A stretch of DNA of 64,000 nt from a bacterium (lineage in GTDB: Bacteria; Desulfobacterota; Binatia; DP-6). Position 1 is the stretch's first letter. The number at the start of each line of letters is the position of its first letter. Below, one piece after another: positions 46,303-54,103 of this stretch. The stretch lies in NCBI GenBank assembly GCA_026129405.1, contig JAHCID010000011.1, forward strand, positions 70,770-134,769, written 5' to 3'. Both the position numbers and the translations under genes were made by a program. The notes under the pieces were generated by a model. That model did no database searches. It was given only the letters and a program-made list of their open reading frames with translations, and was not told the origin of the DNA.

Positions 46303-48653
46303 CCGGCGCGCAGCGGCAGCAGCGCCCGGACGAGGCGCAGCGTGCGCACGATGCTGCGCGCGCATTCCCGCGGCAGCGCGCCGCGGGCGGCAGCGCGACA
46401 CGCAGGGCCTGATGTGCCCGAGACGGAGCACGCGGCCGGGCTGCGCGGCCAGGCCCTCGGCGCGGCGCAGCCCGCGCTCCACGGCCGGCGGCCGCGGCGC
46501 GCCCGCGCAGGCCGGCGCCGACCACGCCGCCGCCAGCGCGCAGCGCGCCGCGCCGCCGCCGCGCAGGTCGGCGCAGGCGCCGAGCGCCGGCGACAGGCGC
46601 TCGAGCGGGTGCCCCGCTCGTCGGGCGGCGGCGGGGGTGGGCCGGGTGGCCCAGCGGGCGGCCCCACGGGCGGCTCGGGCGGCTGCGAAGGCGTCGTCCG
46701 CTGGAGGGTGAACGAGCACGCGAGCGGGCTCGGCGCCGCGCAGGGCACGCCGTCGCTCCCGAGCGGCTGGACCGTCAGCGCGGCGTCGCCGCGGATGGTC
46801 TCGGCGTGTCCGATCCGATCCTCCCAGATGGTCGCGGTCCAGGTCTGCGTGAGCGCGAGGGTCGACGACGAGCACGCGAGCGGCACCGGCGCGTCGAGCG
46901 CGAGCACGCCGCGCATCGGCTCCTCGCCGGCGGCAGGTGCCCGCAGCGTGAACCCGTCGACCTCGGCGGAGGCCGGGCCCGCGTCGCAGCCGACGGTCCC
47001 CCTCGTCCGATACGTCGGGAAGCCCACCCCCGGCCCGAGGCTGTAGTCCACGCTCACCTCGGTGCAACGCGACGGAGCGATCTCCACCCGACCCGTGGCG
47101 CAGTCCTGCGTCAGGCGTACGTCCTCGCTGCTCCAGCGGATCTCGGCCCAGGTGAAGCCGCCGAGCGAGCACCACCCGAAGAGATCCCAGCTTCCCTGCA
47201 CGTCGATGGCGTCGCAGGCGAGCGCCGAGGTGCAGTCGTCGCGACAGCTGAGCCCCCACGCGGGGGCGGCGGGATCGCAGACCTCGCTCGGGTCGATGAC
47301 GGCGTTGCCGCACGCGGTGGCGGTGCAGTTGCGGTCACAGCCGTCGCCGTCGATCGCGTTGCCGTCGTCGCACTGCTCGCCCGCGTCGACGACGCCGTCG
47401 CCGCACGGTGCCTGGGCGCCGGTGGCGGCGGACACGAGCACGGCGGCGGCGACGGGGTCCCAGGAGTCCGCCTGGCCGGAATAGTGCTCGCCGGTGACGA
47501 CGAGCGTGCCGTCCGCTACCGGCGCGACGAACCGTGCCGCAGGCCCGCTCGTCCAGCGGCGAGGGGGCAGGAGATCGTCGCGGAAGAAGCGCAGGGTGCC
47601 GTCGTCGCCGCGCAGACGCGCCAGCGCAGCCAGGCCGCCCGTCACGCGCCGGGCGACCGACCCGACCACCAGCACGTCGCCATCCGGCAGCCCGACCACG
47701 GAACGGTTCCAGTCCCACGTGTCCATGCCGCCATCCATGCTCCAGCGCCAGCGCTCGCGCCCCGTGTCCGCGTCGAGCGCGAGGACGCCGAGGTCCGCGG
47801 CGCGCTCGTACGGCGGGCTGCCCGGCAGCAGCAGGGTTCCATCCGGGGCGACCACCACGCTCGAGCCGACGAGGATGTCCGGCCACCAGGACGTGTACGG
47901 GAACCGCCACCGCTCCACTCCCGTCGTCGCCTCGAGCGATACCACGCCGCCGTCCGGGTTGGCCGCGCGGGCGAGCAGATGGCCGGCGCGGTCGAGTCCG
48001 AGCACCCGCAGCGTCCCGATATCCGCCCGTGACAGCTCCGTCCCGTCGCCGGCGTCCAGCCGAACGAGCGTCCGGATGCCCGTGTAGTCGCCCCAGAGCT
48101 CAACGACGACGACGCCGGAACCGATGCCGACGAACGTCACGGTGACCTGGTCGAACGCCCGCGCCCAAACCTCCTCGCCCGTGTCGCCGTCGAGGCGGGA
48201 CACGACCTCACCGGAGGCGGCGATCACGGCGCCTCCGTGGAGGGCCCACGCGCGGCGCGGATACCGCCAGCGCTCGACGCCGGTCGCGCCGTCGAGGCGA
48301 ACGGCAAACTGCGTCGCGTACTCCCGGACCTCGCAGGCCCACGTGTCCGCGCCGACGATCGGGTCGCCGCCGATGACGCCGACGATCCCGCCCGAGGCGC
48401 AGCCGCCCCCGCCGTCCAGCCCCCAGGTCCATCGGGGCATGCCGCTGGCGACGTCGAGGGTCTGGACGCGCAGCGTGCGAGCGCGCTCCGAGCAGGACGG
48501 ACGGTCGAGGTACGGCACGAATACGTCCCCACCCGCCGTCGCCGGCGGCCCGGCCGCATAGCTGCAGCCTTCGGCCGGCTGCGGCGCATCCCACTGCCAC
48601 GCGAGCACGGGGGACGCGAGAGCGAGCACCAACGTAACCGCGCAACGGAGCAC
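46299..48653 (-). CDS. Secreted PQQ-like beta-propeller protein with Myxococcus-type cysteine repeat (frameshifts near C-terminus)
   Basis: About 784 residues from a GTG at 48653 that opens a signal peptide (LRCAVTLVLALASPVLAW). Residues 20-460 form repeated propeller blades of the PQQ type (GMPRWTWGLDGGGG; TGVERWRYPRRAWALHGGAV; TGRERWRWSMDGGMDTWDW). At about 465-510 is the cysteine repeat CGDGVVDAGEQCDDGNAIDG and CGNAVIDPSEVCDP. A beta-sandwich-like region follows, then a Pro-rich spacer. Between about 46,420 and 46,640 the frame seems to shift out and back. No PQQ-dehydrogenase active-site residues recognised; likely a surface adhesive or structural protein. Function unknown. Confidence 0.7.
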   Translation of the reverse strand: MLRCAVTLVLALASPVLAWQWDAPQPAEGCSYAAGPPATAGGDVFVPYLDRPSCSERARTLRVQTLDVASGMPRWTWGLDGGGGCASGGIVGVIGGDPIVGADTWACEVREYATQFAVRLDGATGVERWRYPRRAWALHGGAVIAASGEVVSRLDGDTGEEVWARAFDQVTVTFVGIGSGVVVVELWGDYTGIRTLVRLDAGDGTELSRADIGTLRVLGLDRAGHLLARAANPDGGVVSLEATTGVERWRFPYTSWWPDILVGSSVVVAPDGTLLLPGSPPYERAADLGVLALDADTGRERWRWSMDGGMDTWDWNRSVVGLPDGDVLVVGSVARRVTGGLAALARLRGDDGTLRFFRDDLLPPRRWTSGPAARFVAPVADGTLVVTGEHYSGQADSWDPVAAAVLVSAATGAQAPCGDGVVDAGEQCDDGNAIDGDGCDRNCTATACGNAVIDPSEVCDPAAPAWGLSCRDDCTSALACDAIDVQGSWDLFGWCSLGGFTWAEIRWSSEDVRLTQDCATGRVEIAPSRCTEVSVDYSLGPGVGFPTYRTRGTVGCDAGPASAEVDGFTLRAPAAGEEPMRGVLALDAPVPLACSSSTLALTQTWTATIWEDRIGHAETIRGDAALTVQPLGSDGVPCAAPSPLACSFTLQRTTPSQPPEPPVGPPAGPPGPPPPPPDERGTRSSACRRRSAPAPTCAAAARRAARWRRRGRRRPARARRGRRPWSAGCAAPRAWPRSPAACSVSGTSGPACRAAARGALPRECARSIVRTLRLVRALLPLRAG

Positions 48654-48765
48654 GCCCTGACCAGCAAGACAGCGGCCAAGCCCGACTGTCGTAGACGCGA
48701 GGGCTCTCGGCGACGCCGATGCGACGCCATGCGCAGGTGCCACCCCACCCCGCCAAAAGTCGGGG

Positions 48766-49560
48766 CTACTCCGCCGGCGCCGTGCCGCCCGCCCCCACCT
48801 GCGACCCGAGCCACGCCCAGAGCGTGTTCTTCACCTGCACCAGCTGCGGGCTCGGCAGCCGCTGCGCAGGGCCGCGCCCGGCTTCGGTCTGCGGCGCCAG
48901 CACGCCGACCCACATGTCGCCGTCGGTCCAGTAGCGGTCGCCGCCGCCGTTGCGGCCGTTCAGGGTCGGGCCGATGCCGGTGACGGAGAAGACCTCGGCC
49001 AGCTGCCCGGCCGCGTCGAGGCCGTTCACGAGGAAGGCGCGCTCGGCGTCGATGTCGCCGTCGATGCCGTGCGTGATCTGGCCGGTGCGGCGCGACAGCT
49101 CGACGCGGTCGTCGCGGGTCGCGGCGCCGACCCAGACCGGACGGTCGCCGCGCTCGCGCAGATCGGAGCGCCAGAAGCGCACGTGGTTGCGCCGCCGCGC
49201 GCTGCGGCCGACCTCCCTCTCGAAGGCCAGATCCTGCTTGCGGCCCCAGAGGACCAGCGTGCTGACGGGCGCCGTCGGATCCGGCCGATCGAGCAGCACG
49301 CTGGCGGCGATGCCGAGATCGCTGCGCACGCCCAGCGCCGCCGCCGGTGACCACCCGGCCGCCGCGAACGCACGCTGCACCTCGTCCGCGGTGCCGATCA
49401 GCGCGACGTTCAGCGGATCGCCCTGGATGCCGCCCGCCGTGCGCGTGCAGGTGGGCAGGTCCTCCATGGCGGGGAGATGCTGATAGTGCCGCCAGCAGGC
49501 CGGCAGGACGACGTAGGCCAGCGCGAGATACGCCGCGACGACGGCGAGCACCCACTCCAT
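48766..49560 (-). CDS. LssY C-terminal domain protein
   Basis: 264 residues from the ATG at 49560 (GAGGAG upstream). One N-terminal span (VLAVVAAYLALAYVVLPACW) and then a domain matching the LssY C-terminal family: GGIQGDPLNVALIGTADEVQ, FAAAGWSPAAALGVRSDLGI, TLVLWGRKQDLAFEREVGRS, NHVRFWRSDL and VGAATRDDRVELSRRTGQIT. LssY-type proteins are linked to type I secretion and lipid phosphatases; here the phosphatase half is absent. Minus-strand series with the EF-hand and lipoprotein genes. Confidence 0.82.
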   Translation of the reverse strand: MEWVLAVVAAYLALAYVVLPACWRHYQHLPAMEDLPTCTRTAGGIQGDPLNVALIGTADEVQRAFAAAGWSPAAALGVRSDLGIAASVLLDRPDPTAPVSTLVLWGRKQDLAFEREVGRSARRRNHVRFWRSDLRERGDRPVWVGAATRDDRVELSRRTGQITHGIDGDIDAERAFLVNGLDAAGQLAEVFSVTGIGPTLNGRNGGGDRYWTDGDMWVGVLAPQTEAGRGPAQRLPSPQLVQVKNTLWAWLGSQVGAGGTAPAE

Positions 49561-49587
49561 GCGCCGTCGTCTCCTCGCCGTCACCCG

Positions 49588-49989
49588 CTACTTCTTCGTG
49601 CCGCCCTTCGCCGCCGCCGCGTCGATCTCGACCGCGGTCAGCACCTCGTCGTCGTCGGCGTCCGCGGCGTCGAAGTCCTTGAAGCGCGCCGCGGTGAACT
49701 CGCGCAGCGAGAGCGTGCCGTCCTTGTTCTCGTCGGCGGCGACGAAGCGGTCGGTGTCGACCTCACCCAGCTCGGTCGCGGTGAGCTTGCCGTCCTTGTC
49801 GACGTCGAGGAGGAAGAACACGTCCGCCTGGCGGTCGTGGTACTCGGCGTGGTCGATGACGCCGTCCTGGTTGCGGTCGGCCTGCTCCATCGCCGTCGCC
49901 GGACCCGTCGTCGTGATCTCCGGCTCCGCCGCGACCGCCAGGGTGGCGGCGGCGAGGAGCGCTCCCAGTGCCATCGTCGTGTGTCGCAT
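49588..49989 (-). CDS. Secreted EF-hand calcium-binding protein
   Basis: 133 residues; the ATG at 49989 has a GGGAGGG ribosome-binding site. Signal peptide MRHTTMALGALLAAATLAVA. Three to four EF-hand loops: DRNQDGVIDHAEY, DVDKDGKLTATEL, DENKDGTLSLREF and DADDDEVLTAVEI, the last degenerate at the Gly position. It probably binds calcium in the periplasm or outside. It lies 17 bases after the glycine-zipper lipoprotein gene; the two may be one transcript. Confidence 0.88.
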   Translation of the reverse strand: MRHTTMALGALLAAATLAVAAEPEITTTGPATAMEQADRNQDGVIDHAEYHDRQADVFFLLDVDKDGKLTATELGEVDTDRFVAADENKDGTLSLREFTAARFKDFDAADADDDEVLTAVEIDAAAAKGGTKK

Positions 49990-50006
49990 CGCTCGCCCTC
50001 CCCCGC

Positions 50007-50489
50007 TCAGCCGACGATCTTCCACTGGCCGTCGGGCTGCCGGCAGGCGGTGCCGTACGAGGTCTGCTTCTTGCCGCCGACCGTGATCGTCTGCGTGTAC
50101 TCGCGGCAGTACTGGCCGCTCGCGGTCTGATAGGTGCGGTTCGGCGTCACGGTGCCGGAGTTGCCGTTGTCGGGGTTCTTCCACGCCGTCGTGCTGCCCG
50201 AGGGCGCGGTCTCGAGCGAGCGCTGCGCGGTCTGCGCCGCGAGCTGGCGATCGCGCTGGTCGAGATAGTTGCCGACCGCGCCGCCGAGGAGGCCGCCCAG
50301 AATGACGCCGGCCGCGATGCCCGCGCCGCCGCCGCCCGCCGCCGCGCCGATGAGCCCGCCCGCCGCCGCACCGCCGAGGCCGCCGATGGCGGTCTTGGTG
50401 CCGATCGAGTCGCCCATGTTCGCGCAGCCGACCGTCGTCGTGACGACGAGCATGCCGGCCAGCGCCACCGTTCCCGCTCTCCGCAGCAT
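50007..50489 (-). CDS. Glycine-zipper outer-membrane lipoprotein (17 kDa antigen-like)
   Basis: 160 residues. Signal peptide with a lipobox-like VGC ([18 protein letters not shown]). Then a glycine zipper ([40 protein letters not shown]) and a C-terminal domain [20 protein letters not shown] followed by [13 protein letters not shown], the pattern of the rickettsial 17 kDa surface antigen family. Predicted to sit in the outer membrane. A GGCCC/GGGCC inverted repeat lies upstream at about 50,505-50,519, significance unclear. Confidence 0.88.
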   Translation of the reverse strand: MLRRAGTVALAGMLVVTTTVGCANMGDSIGTKTAIGGLGGAAAGGLIGAAAGGGGAGIAAGVILGGLLGGAVGNYLDQRDRQLAAQTAQRSLETAPSGSTTAWKNPDNGNSGTVTPNRTYQTASGQYCREYTQTITVGGKKQTSYGTACRQPDGQWKIVG

Positions 50490-50586
50490 GATGCCTCCCG
50501 GCCCCGATCGGGCCGCGGCCCGGTTAGCACGCTTCGCGCGACCGGCAAAACTCGCCGGCGCCGATCGACTCTGCTACGGGGCGCGC

Positions 50587-51426
50587 ATGCAGCGCTGGCA
50601 GATCGGCGAGATCACCGTCACCCGCATCGTGGAGAGCGAGGTGCCGACGCCGGCCCCGTGGCTGTTCGCGAAGGCGACGCCCGAGGCGCTCGGGCGGCAC
50701 GCGTGGCTGCGCCCGCACTTCGTCGACGCGCGCGGACAGCTCGTCGCCGCGGTGCAGGCGCTGGTCGTCGAGCACGCGGGCCGGCGCATCGTCGTCGACA
50801 CCTGCGTCGGCAACGACAAGCCGCGCACGGTCGCCGCCTGGAATCGGCGCCAGGGCCCGTTCCTGCACGACCTCGCCGCCGCCGGCTTCCCGCGCGAGTC
50901 GATCGACACCGTCGTCTGCACCCACCTGCACGTCGACCACGTCGGCTGGAACACGACCTGGGACGGCGCCGGCTGGGTGCCGACCTTCCCGAACGCGCGC
51001 TACCTCTTCGTACGCGGCGAGTGGGCGCACTGGTCGGCGCAGCCGCCGATGCCCGAGGGCGACGTGGTCGGCGACTCGGTGCGCCCCGTCGTCGACGCGG
51101 GGCTCGCCGACCTGGTCGCGACCGACCACGCGATCACCGACGCCGTCCGCCTGGTGGCCACGCCCGGGCACACGCCGGGCCACGTGAGCGTGTGTCTCGG
51201 CGACGGCGCCGTCATCACCGGCGACGTCATGCACCACCCCGTGCAGTGCGCCGAGCCCGACTGGGCCAGCAACTTCGACGTCGACCCGGAGCGCGGCCGC
51301 GCCACCCGCCGCGCCTTCCTCGCCGAGCACGCGGCGGCGGCCACCCTGGTGCTCGGTACCCACTTCGCGGCGCCGACGGCGGGACGCATCGTCGCCGACG
51401 GCGCGGCGTGGCGGTTCGCGGTGTAG
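50587..51426 (+). CDS. Metallo-beta-lactamase-fold hydrolase
   Basis: 279 residues. Zinc motif THLHVDHVGW (HxHxDH), second-shell His in VATPGHTPGHVSVCL and Asp in GAVITGDVMHHPVQ, final His in VLGTHFAAPTAG. The family includes lactonases (AttM/AiiB type) and other hydrolases; the DHVGWNT and HPVQ context resembles quorum-quenching-type lactonases, but specificity cannot be read. Sole plus-strand gene here, no operon partner. The 97-base upstream gap holds no clear promoter. Confidence 0.88.
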   Translation: MQRWQIGEITVTRIVESEVPTPAPWLFAKATPEALGRHAWLRPHFVDARGQLVAAVQALVVEHAGRRIVVDTCVGNDKPRTVAAWNRRQGPFLHDLAAAGFPRESIDTVVCTHLHVDHVGWNTTWDGAGWVPTFPNARYLFVRGEWAHWSAQPPMPEGDVVGDSVRPVVDAGLADLVATDHAITDAVRLVATPGHTPGHVSVCLGDGAVITGDVMHHPVQCAEPDWASNFDVDPERGRATRRAFLAEHAAAATLVLGTHFAAPTAGRIVADGAAWRFAV

Positions 51427-51437
51427 GCCTTCGGCCT

Positions 51438-51858
51438 TCACCCGCCCAGCGCCGCGAGGGCGCTGCGCGCGTCGGGGTTGGTCGGGTTGAGGCGCAGCGC
51501 CTCGGCGAGAAGCCGCCGTGCCTCCTCGGCCTGGCCGCGCAGCGCGGCGAGGACGCCGAGCCCGCACCAGGCCCAGTCGAGGGCCGGGTCGAGCCGCGCC
51601 GCCGTGTGCAGCGCGTCCTCGGCCTCGCCGTGGGCGCCGCGCTCGATCAGCACGAGGCCGAGGCCGGCCTGCGCGCTCGCGCCGCCGCCGGCGCCCAGCG
51701 CCGTGCGGAAGCAGGGCTCGGCCTCCGCGCCGCGGCCGAGGCGCGAGCGCCTCGCCGCGCAGCGTCCAGAGCGCGCCGTGGTCGGCGGCGGGCGCGCTGG
51801 CGATCGCCGGCGCGTCGATGGCGGCGACCACGTCGTTCCAGCGCCCGGCGGCCGTCAG
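51438..51858 (-). CDS. TPR protein closing the carbohydrate operon (one frameshift)
   Basis: About 140 residues when a frameshift near 51,735-51,760 is bridged. N-terminal part GRWNDVVAAIDAPAIASAPA and ALWTLRGEAL; C-terminal part GEAEDALHTAARLDPALDWA, GQAEEARRLLAEALRLNPTN and PDARSALAAL are TPR motifs. No ATG or GTG fits the first frame; a CTG overlapping the previous stop (51856-51858) is the closest candidate, so the start is doubtful. Role unknown; a docking protein for the enzymes upstream is possible. Confidence 0.5.
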
Positions 51859-53144
51859 GCCCGGGCGCGGGCCACCAGGTCGGACGCTCGACGGCCACCG
51901 GCGCCGACCACCGGCCGACGGCGGGTCGCGCGCGCGGCGAGGTCGAGGGCGAGCGCCGCGACGCGCTCGGCGGCGCGGCCGTCGGCGGGGCCGGCGTAGT
52001 CGGCGCAGAACGCGACGCGCGCACGCGCGAACGCGGCGCGGGCGTCCGGGTCCCGGAGCAGCGCCGCCGCCGCCTCGGCCACCGCCGCACCGCTCGCGGC
52101 CACCGAGCGCACGGCGTCGCCGGCGTACTCGAACTCCGGCGCGACGACGGGCGTGCCGAGCAGGATCGCCTCGACGGCGATGGTCGACGGCAGGGTCACG
52201 AGGACGTCCGTGCGCGCGAGCACCGGGACGGCGTCGCCGCGCACGACGCGATCGGGCGGCGCGTCGGCTTCGACGGCCAGGCGCACGAGCCGCTCCTCCT
52301 CGCCCGCGGGCGCGCTCGGATGCAGCTTCAGCACGAAACGCAGATCGCCGTGCCGCGCGCGCAGGCGCGCGACCCCCTCCATCGCCGCGCGCGTCCAGCG
52401 CGCATGCTGCACGCCGACGAAGCCGTCCTCGGCGACGCCGCGGCCGAGCCACGACGTGGCCACGGTCACGACCGGACCCGGCGGGAGGCCGAGCGCGGGG
52501 AAGTCGTCGCGGCGACGATCGCAGAGGCGGTCCCAGGCCGGGTTGCCGGTGACGACGACGCGATCCGCGGACAGGCCGCGCGACCGGAACCACGCCCGCT
52601 GCTGCGGGCCGCACACCGCCACGACGTCGCTGCACACGCTGCCGTGCACGTCGGCGCCGACGAGCCGCTCGGCCACGTACACGCCGTGCGGGACGTGCAC
52701 GCTCGGCACGCCCGCGCGCGCCGTCGCCGAGAGCAGCGCGCGCACGACGGGCGTGACGTCCTCGTGCACGAGCACGGCGGCGAGCCGGCCGGTCGCGGCC
52801 ATGCCGCGACCGAGATCGGCCACCACGAGCTGCTCGGCGAGGCGGCGCTCGAGCACGCCGGCCGCCGCCTGCACGACGGCGGGCGTGCGATCCCGGCCGC
52901 GGTAGGCGAAGCGGCGCGTGCAGAGGCGCTCCACGCCCTCGCGCGCCAGCGCCGCTGCCTGGGCGGGAATCGCCGCGGCGCGAGCCGCATCGCCGAACGC
53001 CGTCCACGGCACGGCGTCCATGCCGCCGGCCACGAGCCGCTCGGCGATCGCCGGGTCGGGCACGACCAGCGTGCAGGAGCGGGCGAGGATCGGGGCCAGC
53101 GGGGTCAGCGTGTTGCCCCACGAGAGAAAGACGAGCGGCTTCAC
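51855..53144 (-). CDS. CDP-glycerol-transferase/surface carbohydrate transferase-like protein
   Basis: 429 residues from a GTG at 53144 (GTGA overlap). GT-B-like fold: KPLVFLSWGNTLTPLAPILA, VLVHEDVTPVVRALLSATAR, GVPSVHVPHGVYVAERL, VVVTGNPAWDRLCDRR, FVLKLHPSAPAGEEERLVRL, and ARTDVLVTLPSTIAVEAILL followed by GTPVVAPEFEY. This matches the CDP-glycerol:poly(glycerophosphate) transferase/UDP-GlcNAc epimerase superfamily found in polysaccharide loci. Donor unknown. Confidence 0.75.
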   Translation of the reverse strand: MKPLVFLSWGNTLTPLAPILARSCTLVVPDPAIAERLVAGGMDAVPWTAFGDAARAAAIPAQAAALAREGVERLCTRRFAYRGRDRTPAVVQAAAGVLERRLAEQLVVADLGRGMAATGRLAAVLVHEDVTPVVRALLSATARAGVPSVHVPHGVYVAERLVGADVHGSVCSDVVAVCGPQQRAWFRSRGLSADRVVVTGNPAWDRLCDRRRDDFPALGLPPGPVVTVATSWLGRGVAEDGFVGVQHARWTRAAMEGVARLRARHGDLRFVLKLHPSAPAGEEERLVRLAVEADAPPDRVVRGDAVPVLARTDVLVTLPSTIAVEAILLGTPVVAPEFEYAGDAVRSVAASGAAVAEAAAALLRDPDARAAFARARVAFCADYAGPADGRAAERVAALALDLAARATRRRPVVGAGGRRASDLVARARA

Positions 53145-54103
53145 AGCTCCTCCCGGATGCAGCGGTCGAGCGCTTCCCCGAACGCGGCGACGAGGTCGTA
53201 CTCCAGGGTCTCCCCGAGGTCCGGCAGCTCCGCGGGCCCGGGCCCGAGCGCCGCGATCGCCCGGCGCGCGAGCCGGTGGGTCGCCGCCTCGTGGAGGCGT
53301 TGCGCCTCGAGCTCGGGCTGCCACCAGCGCTTGCGTGCCCGCAGCAACGCGCGCAGCGCCGCCTCGCCGGCCGGGTCCATGGCGAGCCCCCGCAGCCAGC
53401 CGACCAGATCGAGGTCGACGCCCGGGAGCGCGAGCAGCTCCGCATCGACGAAGGCGAGCGCGCGCACCACGGCGTCGTCGTGGATCAGCACGCGCGCCGA
53501 CTCGTGCAGCGCCGGCGCGGCGAGGCCGCGCGGCGTCTCCGCGAACTGCACCACGTCGCCGCGGACGCCGACGACCAGCACGCGCGCCGCCTGGCTCGGA
53601 TCGAGCGCGGCCGTCACATGACGCTCGACGAGGCGCACCGCCGCCCGCACCGCCGGATGGCCGAGGTGCAGGTCGAGCTCGTCCAGCACGCGCCGCGTCT
53701 CCGCCCCGAGCAGGCGGCGCCAGGGCGAGCACAGCCCGAGCAGATCGAACGGCGTGCGACGCACGACGCGGAAGCCGGCGGCGGCGAGCGTCGTCTCGAC
53801 CTGCGGCAGCGTGCGCGGTCCCGCCCCCGGCAGCGCGCCGGCGTCGCCGCCGCAGGCGACGAGCGCCACCGTCGCCACCGGGGCGCAGGCGCCGAGCAAG
53901 GTCGCCAGCCGGCGCGCGTGGTCGTCGGGCTCCTCCGGCCGCGCGCAGTCGACCACGGCCGCGAACGGCCCGTTGCCGTCGAGCCGCGGCAGGCGGCAGC
54001 CGAAGCCGGTCGCGGTCTCGCGCACCAGCGCCGGACCGCCGATCGCGCCCTCCAGGAGCTCGCGCGCGCGCGCCTCCGCCAACGAAGCCCACCGTCGACT
54101 CAC
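53141..54103 (-). CDS. Uncharacterised 320-residue protein of the carbohydrate operon
   Basis: GTG start at 54103 overlapping the previous stop (GTGA). No family recognised. A Rossmann-like stretch at about 50-130 (FAAVVDCARPEEPDDHARRL; VATVALVACGGDAGALPGAG; TLAAAGFRVVRRTPFDLLGL) suggests a degenerate methyltransferase-type fold; the second half has VRGDVVQFAETPRGLAAPAL and a helical, basic end (RARKRWWQPELEAQRLHEAA). No signal peptide or span. Coupled on both sides, so it probably works with the GH57-like and GT-like proteins. Confidence 0.6.
   Translation of the reverse strand: MSRRWASLAEARARELLEGAIGGPALVRETATGFGCRLPRLDGNGPFAAVVDCARPEEPDDHARRLATLLGACAPVATVALVACGGDAGALPGAGPRTLPQVETTLAAAGFRVVRRTPFDLLGLCSPWRRLLGAETRRVLDELDLHLGHPAVRAAVRLVERHVTAALDPSQAARVLVVGVRGDVVQFAETPRGLAAPALHESARVLIHDDAVVRALAFVDAELLALPGVDLDLVGWLRGLAMDPAGEAALRALLRARKRWWQPELEAQRLHEAATHRLARRAIAALGPGPAELPDLGETLEYDLVAAFGEALDRCIREEL

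Noticed and set aside
48663-48678. Sigma-54-like site TGGCCGCTGTCTTGCT (minus strand) before the PQQ-propeller gene
   Set aside because: The -24 block lacks the CAC/CAT continuation, no GTCA-N6-TGAC box is nearby and the gene is not flagellar-related.
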